NCBI RefSeq assembly: GCF_005116675.2 | Contig: NZ_CP050699.1 | Location: forward strand, 2,503,001 to 2,567,000 | Reading direction: 5' to 3' | Origin: Desulfosediminicola ganghwensis | GTDB taxonomy: Bacteria; Desulfobacterota; Desulfobulbia; Desulfobulbales; Desulfocapsaceae | Length of the DNA: 64,000 bases | In this document: piece by piece, positions 34,355-43,485 of the stretch | How positions within the stretch are numbered: the stretch's first letter is position 1 | Layout of the letters: the number at the start of each line of letters is the position of its first letter | Made by a program: the position numbers and the translations under genes | The notes under the pieces: model-generated | Database searches by the model: none | What the model was told of the DNA's origin: nothing | Seen by the model: only the letters and a program-made list of their open reading frames with translations

Positions 34355-35089
34355 ATGCAGAAATTGATTAGCGCAACCAATAATGATCCGCTGGGTGCGA
34401 TGATGCTGGCGTATCTAGATGGTACAACCAGTGTTTCTCTTGAGGTTGAGTCAACTACTCTTGAGATGTCCACCATGACTGGTAAGGTGATGTTTCGTGA
34501 CTATGAAGAGATGGACGAACTCGAAAAAAAAGCACTTTCTCTTTGCAAGGGCAAGGTGCTTGATGTTGGGGCAGGCAGTGGCAGTCACAGCCTTTTTTTG
34601 CAGCAGCATGGGATTGCGGTTGATGCTATAGATATCTCACCAGGTGCGGTGGAGGTGATACAGCGGCGTGGTGTGAAAAGCGTCGCGCACACTGATTTGT
34701 ACTCGATAGAAAAAGGTGAATATCAGACGCTACTTTTTCTGATGAATGGGTTGGGGCTGTGCGGCACTCTTGAAGGGTTGCGTACTATGCTTTGTCATGC
34801 GGCAACCATTATTACAGAAGGTGGTCAGATCATTGCTGACTCGACAGATCTCAGCAGTCTCTATGCGGAGGTCGATGAGGAATTTCGTTTCGAAGATGAT
34901 GTGTATTACGGAGAGACAGAATTTGTTATGCGCTTCGGCTCTATTGTCTCCGAACCATTTCCCTGGCTGTATGTCGATTTTGCAACTTTACTTGAGGTAG
35001 CAGAAGGGTGTGGTTTAGGCTGCGAAAAGCTGTTGTTTTTAGACGATAATCGTTATCTTGTCCGATTGTCTAGGAACTCAAGGGCATAA
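34355..35089 (+). CDS. Class I SAM-dependent methyltransferase
   Basis: 244 residues from ATG 34355; a TTG at 34316 would add 13 residues. SAM motif I VLDVGAGSGSHSLFLQQHG, motif II VDAIDISPGAVEVI, then FLMNGLGLCG in place of the usual motif with an aromatic/NG pair, and a late GGQIIADSTD strand. Substrate unknown. GC content and codon use are back to those of the core genome. Upstream of the potassium channel on the same strand by 36 bases, possibly co-transcribed. Confidence 0.8.
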   Translation: MQKLISATNNDPLGAMMLAYLDGTTSVSLEVESTTLEMSTMTGKVMFRDYEEMDELEKKALSLCKGKVLDVGAGSGSHSLFLQQHGIAVDAIDISPGAVEVIQRRGVKSVAHTDLYSIEKGEYQTLLFLMNGLGLCGTLEGLRTMLCHAATIITEGGQIIADSTDLSSLYAEVDEEFRFEDDVYYGETEFVMRFGSIVSEPFPWLYVDFATLLEVAEGCGLGCEKLLFLDDNRYLVRLSRNSRA

Positions 35090-35125
35090 AATCTGGTTGG
35101 TTAGGGGATTGATCCGGGAAGGTCT

Positions 35126-36136
35126 ATGAAAATCAAACTACTGCGGTTATACGAGTTCCTATATCGGGAAAATGTACTGAAACTATTAGCTGTAATTGGC
35201 ATCATTGTGCTGGTGAGCGGTTACCTTATCTCCAGTTTTGAGCCTTCGATCTCTTTTGCAGGTGGAGTCTGGTGGAGCGTGGTCACCCTGACTACTGTGG
35301 GTTACGGTGATATCTCGCCTACTACTTTAGAGGGCAGGGTACTGGCAGTAATAATAATGTTTTTTGGCATCGGTCTGCTTGGTGTGCTGAGCGCCAGCCT
35401 TGCTTCGATGCTCATCAATATGCGAATACGGGAGAACAAGGGCATGCAGACCTCTAAAGTGAGCGGGCACATCATCATTTGCGAGTGGAACCACAGAGCG
35501 AAAACGGTCTTGCAGGAACTGCGCACGGATTCTGCGACATCGCAGCAGCCTATAGTGCTGATAGCCGATATCGAGGAGAAACCTGTTGATGATCCGAAAC
35601 TTATCTTCATCCGAGGTGTGGTAAATGAAGAAAGCCTGGGCAAGGCGAATCTGGCCGAAGCTGATACCATCATCATTTTAGGTGATGACTCCATAGAACC
35701 TACGGCCCGCGATGCCAAGGTTGTTTTGACCACTTTAACAGTAGAGTCCATCAATCCTGAGGTCTACAGTGTGGTGGAACTGGCGGACAAAGCCAACAAA
35801 CCCCATTGCCAGAGGGCCAACGCGGATGAAATTATTATCGGCAGCGAGCTGAACAGCCACCTGATAGCCAGTGCCGCAAGCGATCACGGTATAAGCCAGA
35901 TTGTTTCGGAACTTTTGAGCAGTCGCTACGGTAATGAACTATTTTCGATGCAGTTGCCCCGGGAATTTATCAATAAAACTTTTCTGGATGTTTTCATCAC
36001 CATGAAAAAGGAACACAACACTACGGTTTTCGGAGTTCAGAAGGGCAAAGGGGGAGAGGTGGTATCGAACCCTGCGGGTGACTGTGTGCTGGCTGAAGGT
36101 GATTATCTGCTGGTGATTTCAAAAGACAGAAAATAG
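35126..36136 (+). CDS. Potassium channel with RCK (TrkA-N/TrkA-C) domain
   Basis: 336 residues. Two transmembrane helices (LKLLAVIGIIVLVSGYLI; VLAVIIMFFGIGLLGVLSAS) flank a pore loop with selectivity filter TTVGYGD. A cytosolic Rossmann RCK domain follows (HIIICEWNHRAKTVLQEL, residues about 112-235) and a TrkA-C lobe (MKKEHNTTVFGVQ). The GxGxxG of a typical nucleotide site is replaced by CEWNHR, as in MthK-like ion-gated channels. Inner-membrane K+ conductance. ATG preceded by GGAAGG. Confidence 0.93.
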   Translation: MKIKLLRLYEFLYRENVLKLLAVIGIIVLVSGYLISSFEPSISFAGGVWWSVVTLTTVGYGDISPTTLEGRVLAVIIMFFGIGLLGVLSASLASMLINMRIRENKGMQTSKVSGHIIICEWNHRAKTVLQELRTDSATSQQPIVLIADIEEKPVDDPKLIFIRGVVNEESLGKANLAEADTIIILGDDSIEPTARDAKVVLTTLTVESINPEVYSVVELADKANKPHCQRANADEIIIGSELNSHLIASAASDHGISQIVSELLSSRYGNELFSMQLPREFINKTFLDVFITMKKEHNTTVFGVQKGKGGEVVSNPAGDCVLAEGDYLLVISKDRK

Positions 36137-36373
36137 CCAGGTTTACTGTTGCCTGGTCAACCAGTTCAAGACCCGTTCGCGGCTGCTTATCTATATTTTG
36201 ACCCAAATAAGGTTCAATCCGCAAAAGGTGTTTGAGCCGATGCGCTCTGCCAGCTGTGACTATTGACACCATCATGCATTGTGCTCTGTCCTGTCACGAC
36301 ATATTATAATATCTGGAATTGAGGAGCCATTTGTCTCTGGTACAGTATTTTCAAACTCCAGCATTGATAAAAT

Positions 36374-38062
36374 ATGGGCGAGCACGAAGAGAAGTCGCGG
36401 GAAGAACTCATTCATGAGATACAGCAGCTGCAGGCAAAGGCCGACAGCGCAGAGTTGTTGCATCAGAGGCTGAAAAAAGCTGAGGCCGATCTGTTCTTTT
36501 TCAAGCAGAGTTGTGAAGAGCGGAACAGGGCTCTGGCGCTTGAGTGTGAAGAGCACGAAAAAGTTTCCGATGAGTTGAGGATGGCCAAGCTGATTGTGGA
36601 GCGGAGCCCTGTCATATTGTTTCGGCGAAGTGCAGGCGAAGATGCACAGCTGCAATATATTTCTGAGAACATTCAGCAGTTCGGGTATTCTCCCCAGGAT
36701 TTTTTTGATAATACACTGACATTTGGCGATATCGTCCACCCGGATGACAGGGAGCGGGTGGAAAAAGAACTCATTGCCCTGGCGGAAGCGAACATTGAAG
36801 AGTACAGCCAGAGATATCGCTGTATAACCAGGAGCGGTGAGATTCGCTGGGTGGAGGATAAAACCTCTGTGGTGCGGGATGAAAATGGCAACAAAACCCA
36901 CCATCAGGGAGTGCTCTATGATATCACGGCGCGGACTCTGGCAACCCGGGAGTTGAAGAAAAGTGAGGAGAAACATCGGCGGATTGTCGAAACCGCAGCA
37001 GAAGGTTTTGTGCTGGTCGATGATGAGCAGACAATCATTGATGTGAACCAGGCATATTGCAACCTTTTCGGCTATAGCCGCCAGGAGCTGATCGGAAAAA
37101 ATACAGCTGATCTGGCAAGTAAAGATTTCAGGGATTTTCTCGAGCACAACCGTGGAACGTTAATGAAACAGGAGTTTCGCGTAATCGAGGGGGCAGGGGC
37201 CAGGAAGGACGGAAGCTCTGTGCCGATACTCATCCATGGCAATGTGCTGCGGGACGACCAGGGTAAAATGATCGGCAATATGGCGTTTGTCACCGACATG
37301 ACCGAGCATAAAAAGGCGCTGATGCTCGCTGGTGAAGTGCAGAAAAGTCTGCTGCCCCAGGAGAAACCAGTGGTGAATGGCCTGGATGTGGCCGGTCGCA
37401 ATGTTTCCTGTGATGAGATCGGTGGTGATTATTATGATTTTATCTGGCATCCGGGTTCAGGCCGTGATCCGTTCAGCGTTGTGGTTGGAGATATTTCCGG
37501 TCATGGCGTAGATTCGGCGTTGCTGATGACCACAGCCCGCGCGTTTTTACGAATGCGTGCCTCCCAACCGGGAACCATATCTGAGATCGTTTCTGCCATG
37601 AACAGTCACCTGGCGAAGGATGTGCTTGAATCCGGCAGGTTCATGACCCTGTTTTATCTTTGCATAGATCGGGGCAAAAGGCAGATAGATTGGGTCAGGG
37701 CCGGGCATGATCCAGCCATCCTGTATGATGCTCAGAAAGACAGGTTCGAGGAACTGAAGGGAAACGGCATCGCACTCGGGGTTATGGATGATATCAGCTA
37801 CGAGGAACATCATCGGCTCGGCCTGGAAAATGGTCAGATCATCGCGGTTGGCACAGATGGTATCTGGGAGTCTTTCAACACTGAAGGTGAAATGTTCGGT
37901 AGGGAAAGGCTGAAAGCAATTCTCAAGGACAATGCACACCGGAGTGCTTCAGAGATTCTGAACACTGTCTACGACGAGGTGGCCAGATTCTCTCTCGGGG
38001 TTAAAACCGAAGACGATATTACCCTGGTAATTATCAAGGTGGAAGGGCTTGCCGACAGTTAA
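36374..38062 (+). CDS. PAS-PAS-SpoIIE/PP2C serine phosphatase
   Basis: 562 residues. N-terminal coiled coil (1-80), PAS with PAC (about 80-195; IHPDDRERVEKEL), second PAS (about 205-315; FGYSRQELIGKNTAD), then SpoIIE phosphatase (about 325-555) with metal motifs EIGGDYYDF, GDISGHGVDSALLM, GTDGIWES and the final EDDITLVIIK. Cytosolic; dephosphorylates a Ser/Thr, usually an anti-sigma-factor antagonist in a partner-switching pathway. No STAS or kinase partner is adjacent. Confidence 0.92.
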   Translation: MGEHEEKSREELIHEIQQLQAKADSAELLHQRLKKAEADLFFFKQSCEERNRALALECEEHEKVSDELRMAKLIVERSPVILFRRSAGEDAQLQYISENIQQFGYSPQDFFDNTLTFGDIVHPDDRERVEKELIALAEANIEEYSQRYRCITRSGEIRWVEDKTSVVRDENGNKTHHQGVLYDITARTLATRELKKSEEKHRRIVETAAEGFVLVDDEQTIIDVNQAYCNLFGYSRQELIGKNTADLASKDFRDFLEHNRGTLMKQEFRVIEGAGARKDGSSVPILIHGNVLRDDQGKMIGNMAFVTDMTEHKKALMLAGEVQKSLLPQEKPVVNGLDVAGRNVSCDEIGGDYYDFIWHPGSGRDPFSVVVGDISGHGVDSALLMTTARAFLRMRASQPGTISEIVSAMNSHLAKDVLESGRFMTLFYLCIDRGKRQIDWVRAGHDPAILYDAQKDRFEELKGNGIALGVMDDISYEEHHRLGLENGQIIAVGTDGIWESFNTEGEMFGRERLKAILKDNAHRSASEILNTVYDEVARFSLGVKTEDDITLVIIKVEGLADS

Positions 38063-38191
38063 TTCCTTTTCAACCCAAAACAGAGCATTCCCTCTAGCTC
38101 TTCATTGCCCGGACAATCTTCTTCTCAGGTAAAACTTGTTCGAGCGTCCAGAATCAGAGGGAAGCCCTGTGTATTACAGGTGAGCAATGGG

Positions 38192-38809
38192 TCAGGATTC
38201 AAAATCATCAGTAGCTTTCGGGTATTCTGACAGTTTTGGTTTGATGGCCCTGCCCAGCCAGTCTATCGCTTTACCAAGGTGGTGCATGTTGGCAACACCT
38301 TCAGCGTCATCTTTTGCTTCTCCCTTTTCCAGCCCGAAGCAGAAATTCCAATAAGTTGAGCCGGGGATGATCATCTGGGACATCTGGAACATGTGATTTA
38401 TGCTGTCATAGACGTGGATTGCTCCTCCTCGCCGGACAGCCACCACCGCCGAACCTATTTTACCGGCGAAGGTGTGTCCATTTGCATAGGCGACATATCC
38501 GGCTCGGTCGGTCAGTGATTTCAGGTCTGAAGCAACAGCGGCGAAATAGGTGGGTGAACCTATTATTATGGCGTCCGCTTCCACCATTTTCAGATATATC
38601 TCGTTGAATTTGTCCTTTTTCTGGATGCAGCTGTTATCCTGGGTTTCAAAGCACTTGTTGCAGGCGATGCAGCCGCGGATAGCGGTGCCGCCTACCTTGA
38701 CCATTTCGGTCTTCCAGCCAGCCTGGTCCAGCTGAGTGAGAACTTCCTGCAGCGCAAATTCGGTATTACCGCCTTTACGGGGACTTCCATTGACAGCTAT
38801 GGCGTACAT
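38192..38809 (-). CDS. Iron-sulfur flavoprotein (Isf-type, NADPH-dependent FMN reductase fold)
   Basis: 205 residues from ATG 38809, preceded by AAGGAGAAACCT; the longer frame to 38908 has no ribosome site. FMN phosphate loop NGSPRKGGNTEFAL, then CIACNKCFETQDNSC, the compact C-x2-C-x2-C-x7-C motif that binds a [4Fe-4S] cluster in Isf proteins, and IIGSPTYFAAVASDLK (flavin-binding loop). Cytosolic electron-transfer protein of anaerobes. Next to the GlxA-type regulator, with which it shares a strand, so may be in the same transcript. Confidence 0.9.
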   Translation of the reverse strand: MYAIAVNGSPRKGGNTEFALQEVLTQLDQAGWKTEMVKVGGTAIRGCIACNKCFETQDNSCIQKKDKFNEIYLKMVEADAIIIGSPTYFAAVASDLKSLTDRAGYVAYANGHTFAGKIGSAVVAVRRGGAIHVYDSINHMFQMSQMIIPGSTYWNFCFGLEKGEAKDDAEGVANMHHLGKAIDWLGRAIKPKLSEYPKATDDFES

Positions 38810-38891
38810 AGGTTTCTCCTTGAGTTGATAGGGGAAAAGGTGCTGAAGAGACTGCTTCAGCTTGGATTGTAGCTGTCTTCGAAATGGACTG

Positions 38892-39866
38892 TCAAACAGA
38901 GAGGGCAAAACGTTTACGGTAGGCTGTGGGGGTGAGGCCGGTATGGAGCTTGAACAGGCGACGAAATGAACTGGTGTCTTCGTAACCTACCTCACAGGTA
39001 ATGATCTCAACGGGTTCTGTCGTTTTTTCCAGCAGGCGGCGGGCAGCTTCTATCCTGGTGGACTGCAGATATTCGGTGGGGGTGTCGCCGGTGGCTTTTT
39101 TAAACCGACGTAGAAAGGTCCGTTCACTCAGGGCAACCATGCTGGCCAGACGGGCGATTCTGACCGGCTCCCGAAAATTATTTTCCAGCCATCGCTGGGC
39201 AGTAAGGATCTCCCGGTCTTTGTGGTTTTTCGGCAGGCTGTAGCTGCAGTAGGGCAGTTGAACTTCCCTGGCTCCGTCGATCAGAAATGTGCTGGAGACA
39301 GCGCCGGCCAGCTCTACAGAGCCGAATCTGCGGACCAGATGCAGACAGAGATCAAGGTAGGCGGTAACCCCGCCGGCCGTAATGACATCACCTTCATCAA
39401 CCAGCATTTTTTCCGCCTTGAGCTGAATATCGGGAAAGCGAGTTCTGAAATTGTCTGCCAGGGCCCAGTGGGTGGTGGCCTTACGACCGTCAAGAATGCC
39501 GGCTTCTGCTGCAAGGAATGCACCGGCGCAGACTGTGGCAATGCAGCATCCGCCGGCGTGCTGAATTTTCAGGAGCTCGCAGATCTCTCTTCTATGCTCG
39601 ACCTGCCCCATATCACCATAAAGAGCAGGGACTATAAGAATGTCATATTGTTCTCCTGCTTCCATTGAGGCGGTGGCGGAAAGGCTCAGACCGCCAAAGG
39701 CTGTTACCGGTGCCCCATGTGGGCTAATGATACTGAGTTCAGCGAACGGCTTTGTATTACCATGGATTTCCTGCCATTTCAGTGAGCTGACCGCAAAAAT
39801 ATCGAAAGATCCGGTTACGCTGGAATGAACACAGTTTTCAAGGGCAAGAATTGCTATTTTAAGCAT
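38892..39866 (-). CDS. GlxA-type transcriptional regulator (DJ-1/PfpI + AraC HTH)
   Basis: 324 residues. Residues 1-190 form a DJ-1/PfpI-like domain (IATVCAGAFLAAEAGILDGR with the nucleophile-elbow Cys); residues 220-320 are AraC helix-turn-helix repeats (IARLASMVALSERTFLRRFK; YEDTSSFRRLFKLHTGLTP). Divergent from the isochorismatase-family gene 210 bases away and upstream of the flavoprotein gene; probably regulates one or both. Known GlxA members respond to amino-acid- or quaternary-amine-type ligands; the ligand here is unknown. Confidence 0.9.
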   Translation of the reverse strand: MLKIAILALENCVHSSVTGSFDIFAVSSLKWQEIHGNTKPFAELSIISPHGAPVTAFGGLSLSATASMEAGEQYDILIVPALYGDMGQVEHRREICELLKIQHAGGCCIATVCAGAFLAAEAGILDGRKATTHWALADNFRTRFPDIQLKAEKMLVDEGDVITAGGVTAYLDLCLHLVRRFGSVELAGAVSSTFLIDGAREVQLPYCSYSLPKNHKDREILTAQRWLENNFREPVRIARLASMVALSERTFLRRFKKATGDTPTEYLQSTRIEAARRLLEKTTEPVEIITCEVGYEDTSSFRRLFKLHTGLTPTAYRKRFALSV

Positions 39867-40076
39867 GTCGTGTCGGTCCTTAGTAGATGGGGGGAAGAGA
39901 GGTTGGGGTAAAGCTAGTCTATGTTGTGTCGTATTTCACTCTCTTTATGTCGAATCAGACACTTTCTGAATGTGACAAGTTGTTCTACATTTTCTGACAG
40001 ATTGGCAGACAGGAGTCTGTCGCCAGGATAGCCATGCATCATTTAGAGAAGCAAAAAATCAGAGAAAGGGCAAATT

Positions 40077-40628
40077 ATGAAGAATAGAGCATTACTTATC
40101 ATCGATGTGCAAAACGACTATTTTACGGGTGGGAAAATGGTCTTACCGGGTGCAGAGCAAGCTGCGGAAAATATCAGCAGAATACTCGAAAGATTTCGTG
40201 CTAACGATCTTCAGGTGGTGCATGTTCGACACCACTCACAAGGGGAGGGCGCGAGTTTTTTCATACCGGAGACCCCGGGGGCAGGGTTTTTTAAGAGTGT
40301 ACAACCCGTGACCGGGGAAGAAGTGATAACAAAGAATTTCCCCAACTCATTTAAGCAGACAGAACTGCAGGAGTATCTCAAGGGGCAGGGAATCACGGAA
40401 CTGGTGATAACAGGAATGATGGCTTTCATGTGTGTTGATGCCACAGTCAGGGCCGCCAGGGATCTGGATTATAGTTGTACACTGGTGCATGACTGTACCG
40501 CGACCCCGCCGACAGAGTTTGGGGGAATCGCTTGCAGTTCAGAACAGGCAAAATCGGTGATTATGGCAGCCCTGTCATATTTGAGTGTTCGGGTGGTTGC
40601 CACCGAGCAAATTCTGGACGAGTTGTAA
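40077..40628 (+). CDS. Isochorismatase-family cysteine hydrolase
   Basis: 183 residues. Catalytic triad visible: Asp in LLIIDVQNDYF, Lys in VITKNFPNSF, Cys in GMMAFMCVDATVRAA. Members hydrolyse nicotinamide, isochorismate or related amides; the sequence does not show the metal site D-x-H-x4-H of nicotinamidase, so a nicotinamidase call is not supported. Cytosolic. ATG at 40077 follows GAGAAAGGGCAA. Divergent from the GlxA-type regulator, its likely controller. Confidence 0.88.
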   Translation: MKNRALLIIDVQNDYFTGGKMVLPGAEQAAENISRILERFRANDLQVVHVRHHSQGEGASFFIPETPGAGFFKSVQPVTGEEVITKNFPNSFKQTELQEYLKGQGITELVITGMMAFMCVDATVRAARDLDYSCTLVHDCTATPPTEFGGIACSSEQAKSVIMAALSYLSVRVVATEQILDEL

Positions 40629-41624
40629 GATAGGGTTCTGACCTGGCAGGAGGAGTTGATTATGAAGTTTTCGAGCGGGCGTTGATCGGGTTTAAAGCCG
40701 ATATTGCCGATATGGACTCGGGGTGGAGCATGTCTTGATATGGGTGGGCTTGTTCAGATACCTGGGGAGGATTTTCTTTGTTCAGAGCCTCCAGGTGGCT
40801 CTGAATCGTTGTTCGATTTCCCGGAAAGGGTTGTTCACCGAACTGGCGAAGATGTGCCTGACAGAAAAAGTGATCACTTTGAAGGATGGTGAAACTCTGA
40901 GCTTGCAAGGTTAAAGTTCTCTCTGGAAGCAGAGCGTTTCTAGTTTACGTTATATGTCGGGCTCATCGGTGAGGTGCGGGTTGAGATAAAATTATCTCAA
41001 CCCGTTTTTTTGTCTCAGCTTTACAGGGAGTTCAAGTGATACGGCTGAAATGCCCAGCTGCTCAGGGTTGTAGCAGGGCAAGAGATAAAGCAAATGCTTG
41101 AATAGCTGACGGCAAATTGGCGCTAGGGTATGAATTTGTTCAAAAAACCAATTGACTCGTTGGAATGGTATGCTACTTTGTATCAAATATCCTGAATGTT
41201 TCTTTCAAGATTACTGTTCCTGGCGCAACATCTCTCTTAACGTAAACGGATGGAAAATCCATCATACCAATATTGGGACTGTTTTGTTGGGTTGGTAAGT
41301 GCATGTTAACATGAGTACATTCCTGATTATTACGACAATGTAGTGATGAAATATTTCAAAGAGTTGCTTAAATCATCTTGATTTGTTAACAACTCAGTAA
41401 TGAATGATGAGTCATTCATAAAGTCGTGTAATTCTATTTGTATTGTCGGTTTGTTTAGTAGATTCCAGTGGGCACTGGGGTAATGATAATAGACCAAATT
41501 CATCTATTTGACAGGGGGGCATCAGTAGCAGCCAGGATATGTAGCATTATGTAGTGCATCCATGTTTTGCGTGAGGAGCAATGCATTGGGTGCTGAGTTG
41601 CCTAATTATGGAGGAGGACTGACT
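40629..41624. other. Gene-poor kilobase with palindromes, possibly decayed DNA
   Basis: No confident gene. Short overlapping frames at 40640-40920 (both strands) and one at 40992-41186 (minus) look partly protein-like but have no recognisable motifs. Two palindromes may be operator sites for the transporter downstream: CATGTTAACATG (41302-41313, perfect 12 bp) and TGAATGA-n4-TCATTCA (41401-41418). Confidence 0.4.
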
Positions 41625-43367
41625 ATGTCATTAGCAGTTTGGGATCGTTTATGGCAGATGCATTATGAAACAAAAGCTCTTGTGCTATTTAGGCCACGGG
41701 AAATCGTCAAGCACTTTTCGCGCGACCATGTCGTCGAAAACAGAGCTGTGCATGATGACGATCCATCGATAGAACGCCTTAACGAGGCACCTGCAGAACA
41801 CAGCCGTCGTTTAAAAACAGGCCCTGACGGCGTAAAAGAAGAAGAACCGAAGGAATATACCAATCGGCAGAAATTCGGACTCGCCCTTGGACCGTTACTC
41901 TTTTTCCTGATGCTGATACTGCCTGCTCCCGGTGGAATGGAGCCTGTAGCCCAGAAAATGGCGGCGGTCGCCTGTCTGATGGCAACCTGGTGGATGACTG
42001 AGGCAATTCCCATTCCGGCAACCAGCCTTATACCGATTGCGTTTTTTCCATTCATGGGAATCATGGGAACCAAGGCTGCGGCTGCACCTTATGCAAGCCA
42101 CCTGATCTTTCTTTTCATGGGTGGTTTTATCATCGCACTTTCCATGCAGCGCTGGAACCTGCATCGTCGCATAGCAATGAACATCGTACGGGTTGTGGGT
42201 TTTTCTCCCGGTAGGCTCATTTTCGGTTTCATGGCCGCGACCGCCGTGCTTTCGGCGTTTGTCTCCAATACCGCTACCACGGTTATGATGATGCCCATTG
42301 GTCTGGCCATTATCCACCATGTAATTGCTGAAGGCAAAAAAGAGGGGCTGGATTCTGAGATCGATTTCTCTCCCGAAAAGTTTGCCTTTGGTCTGAACCT
42401 GATGCTGGGCATCGCCTATGCGGCCTCCATCGGCGGTATCGCCACTTTGATTGGTACTCCGCCGAATACCGTTCTGGCTGGTTACCTCAATAAAACCTAT
42501 GGTTATGAGATAACATTTGCCAGCTGGATGATGGTTGGTGTTCCTCTGGTAATAGTTTTACTGCCACTCTGCTGGCTTTGGCTTATTCGTGTCGCCAACC
42601 CGATGAAACTTAAGCGTGTGCCGGGTGGACGTGACCTGATCGACCGGGAACTTGAAGAGATGGGTTCCATGAACCCTGGCGAGCGCTGGACTGCAGTGGT
42701 GTTCCTGCTCACAGCTTTGGGCTGGATATTTAGAAAGCAGTTGGGATTTCTCTTTCCTGACCCGAAGATGGTGACTGACGCAGCCATCGCCATGATCGGT
42801 GCGCTGGTACTTTTTACCATTCCGCTCAATCTGAAACGTAACGAATTCGTCATGAACTGGACCTGGGCATCCAAACTGCCATGGGGTGTTCTGATTCTCT
42901 TTGGTGGCGGCCTGGCACTTGCTGCAGGTTTCAAAGTAACCGGTCTTGCTGCCTGGATCGGTGGTCAGGTAGGTTTGTTGGAAGCGGCACCGATCTTCGT
43001 TCTGGTGCTGGCAGTGGCGACGCTCATTATTTTTCTCACTGAGCTCACCTCAAACACCGCGACCTCTGCCATGGTTATGCCGATCCTCTCTGCAATCGCC
43101 ATCGGTTTAGGGCAGAACCCATTGCTGCTGGTTGTTCCGGCTGCCATTGCCGCATCCTGTGCCTTTATGCTGCCGGTTGCTACTCCGCCGAACGCCATCG
43201 TCTTTGGTTCCGGTTATGTTTCGATTCCGCAGATGGTTAAATCCGGTTTCGGGCTGAATATTCTTGGTATTATTATCACCGTAGCCCTGACCTTTTTGCT
43301 TGTTATACCTCTGTTTGGCATAGATATCGGTGTCGTGCCCGAATGGGCGTTAAGCGCAGCTAAGTAA
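41625..43367 (+). CDS. SLC13/DASS-family sodium:dicarboxylate symporter
   Basis: 580 residues from ATG 41625, six bases after GGAGGAGGACTGACT. An unusual cytosolic N-terminal extension of about 85 residues precedes the membrane part. Around a dozen transmembrane segments, with the two DASS signature loops: FVSNTATTVMMMPIG and ELTSNTATSAMVMPI (SNT motifs that bind Na+ and a carboxylate), plus IGTPPNTVLAG and ATPPNAIVFGSG. Imports succinate/fumarate/malate or possibly sulfate, driven by Na+; which cannot be told. Ends in a strong terminator. Confidence 0.93.
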   Translation: MSLAVWDRLWQMHYETKALVLFRPREIVKHFSRDHVVENRAVHDDDPSIERLNEAPAEHSRRLKTGPDGVKEEEPKEYTNRQKFGLALGPLLFFLMLILPAPGGMEPVAQKMAAVACLMATWWMTEAIPIPATSLIPIAFFPFMGIMGTKAAAAPYASHLIFLFMGGFIIALSMQRWNLHRRIAMNIVRVVGFSPGRLIFGFMAATAVLSAFVSNTATTVMMMPIGLAIIHHVIAEGKKEGLDSEIDFSPEKFAFGLNLMLGIAYAASIGGIATLIGTPPNTVLAGYLNKTYGYEITFASWMMVGVPLVIVLLPLCWLWLIRVANPMKLKRVPGGRDLIDRELEEMGSMNPGERWTAVVFLLTALGWIFRKQLGFLFPDPKMVTDAAIAMIGALVLFTIPLNLKRNEFVMNWTWASKLPWGVLILFGGGLALAAGFKVTGLAAWIGGQVGLLEAAPIFVLVLAVATLIIFLTELTSNTATSAMVMPILSAIAIGLGQNPLLLVVPAAIAASCAFMLPVATPPNAIVFGSGYVSIPQMVKSGFGLNILGIIITVALTFLLVIPLFGIDIGVVPEWALSAAK

Positions 43368-43395
43368 TTCATTAGCGAAGATATCCCGCTGTATG

Positions 43396-43434
43396 AAAAA
43401 GGCAGCCTTTGCGAAACCGCAAAGGCTGCCTTTT
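43396..43434 (+). terminator. Rho-independent terminator of the transporter gene
   Basis: Perfect AAAAGGCAGCCTTTGCG / CGCAAAGGCTGCCTTTT hairpin with AAAC loop and T-rich exit. It also serves the minus-strand gene ending at 43486. Confidence 0.92.
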
Positions 43435-43485
43435 GTATTTGTGCTTTAAGAGCCAGCTTGGGTGGCAGGGTTTGGGCAAGTCCGG

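Noticed and set aside
36272-37147. 291-codon minus-strand frame
   Set aside because: Antisense to the PAS-SpoIIE gene, no motif, no ribosome site.
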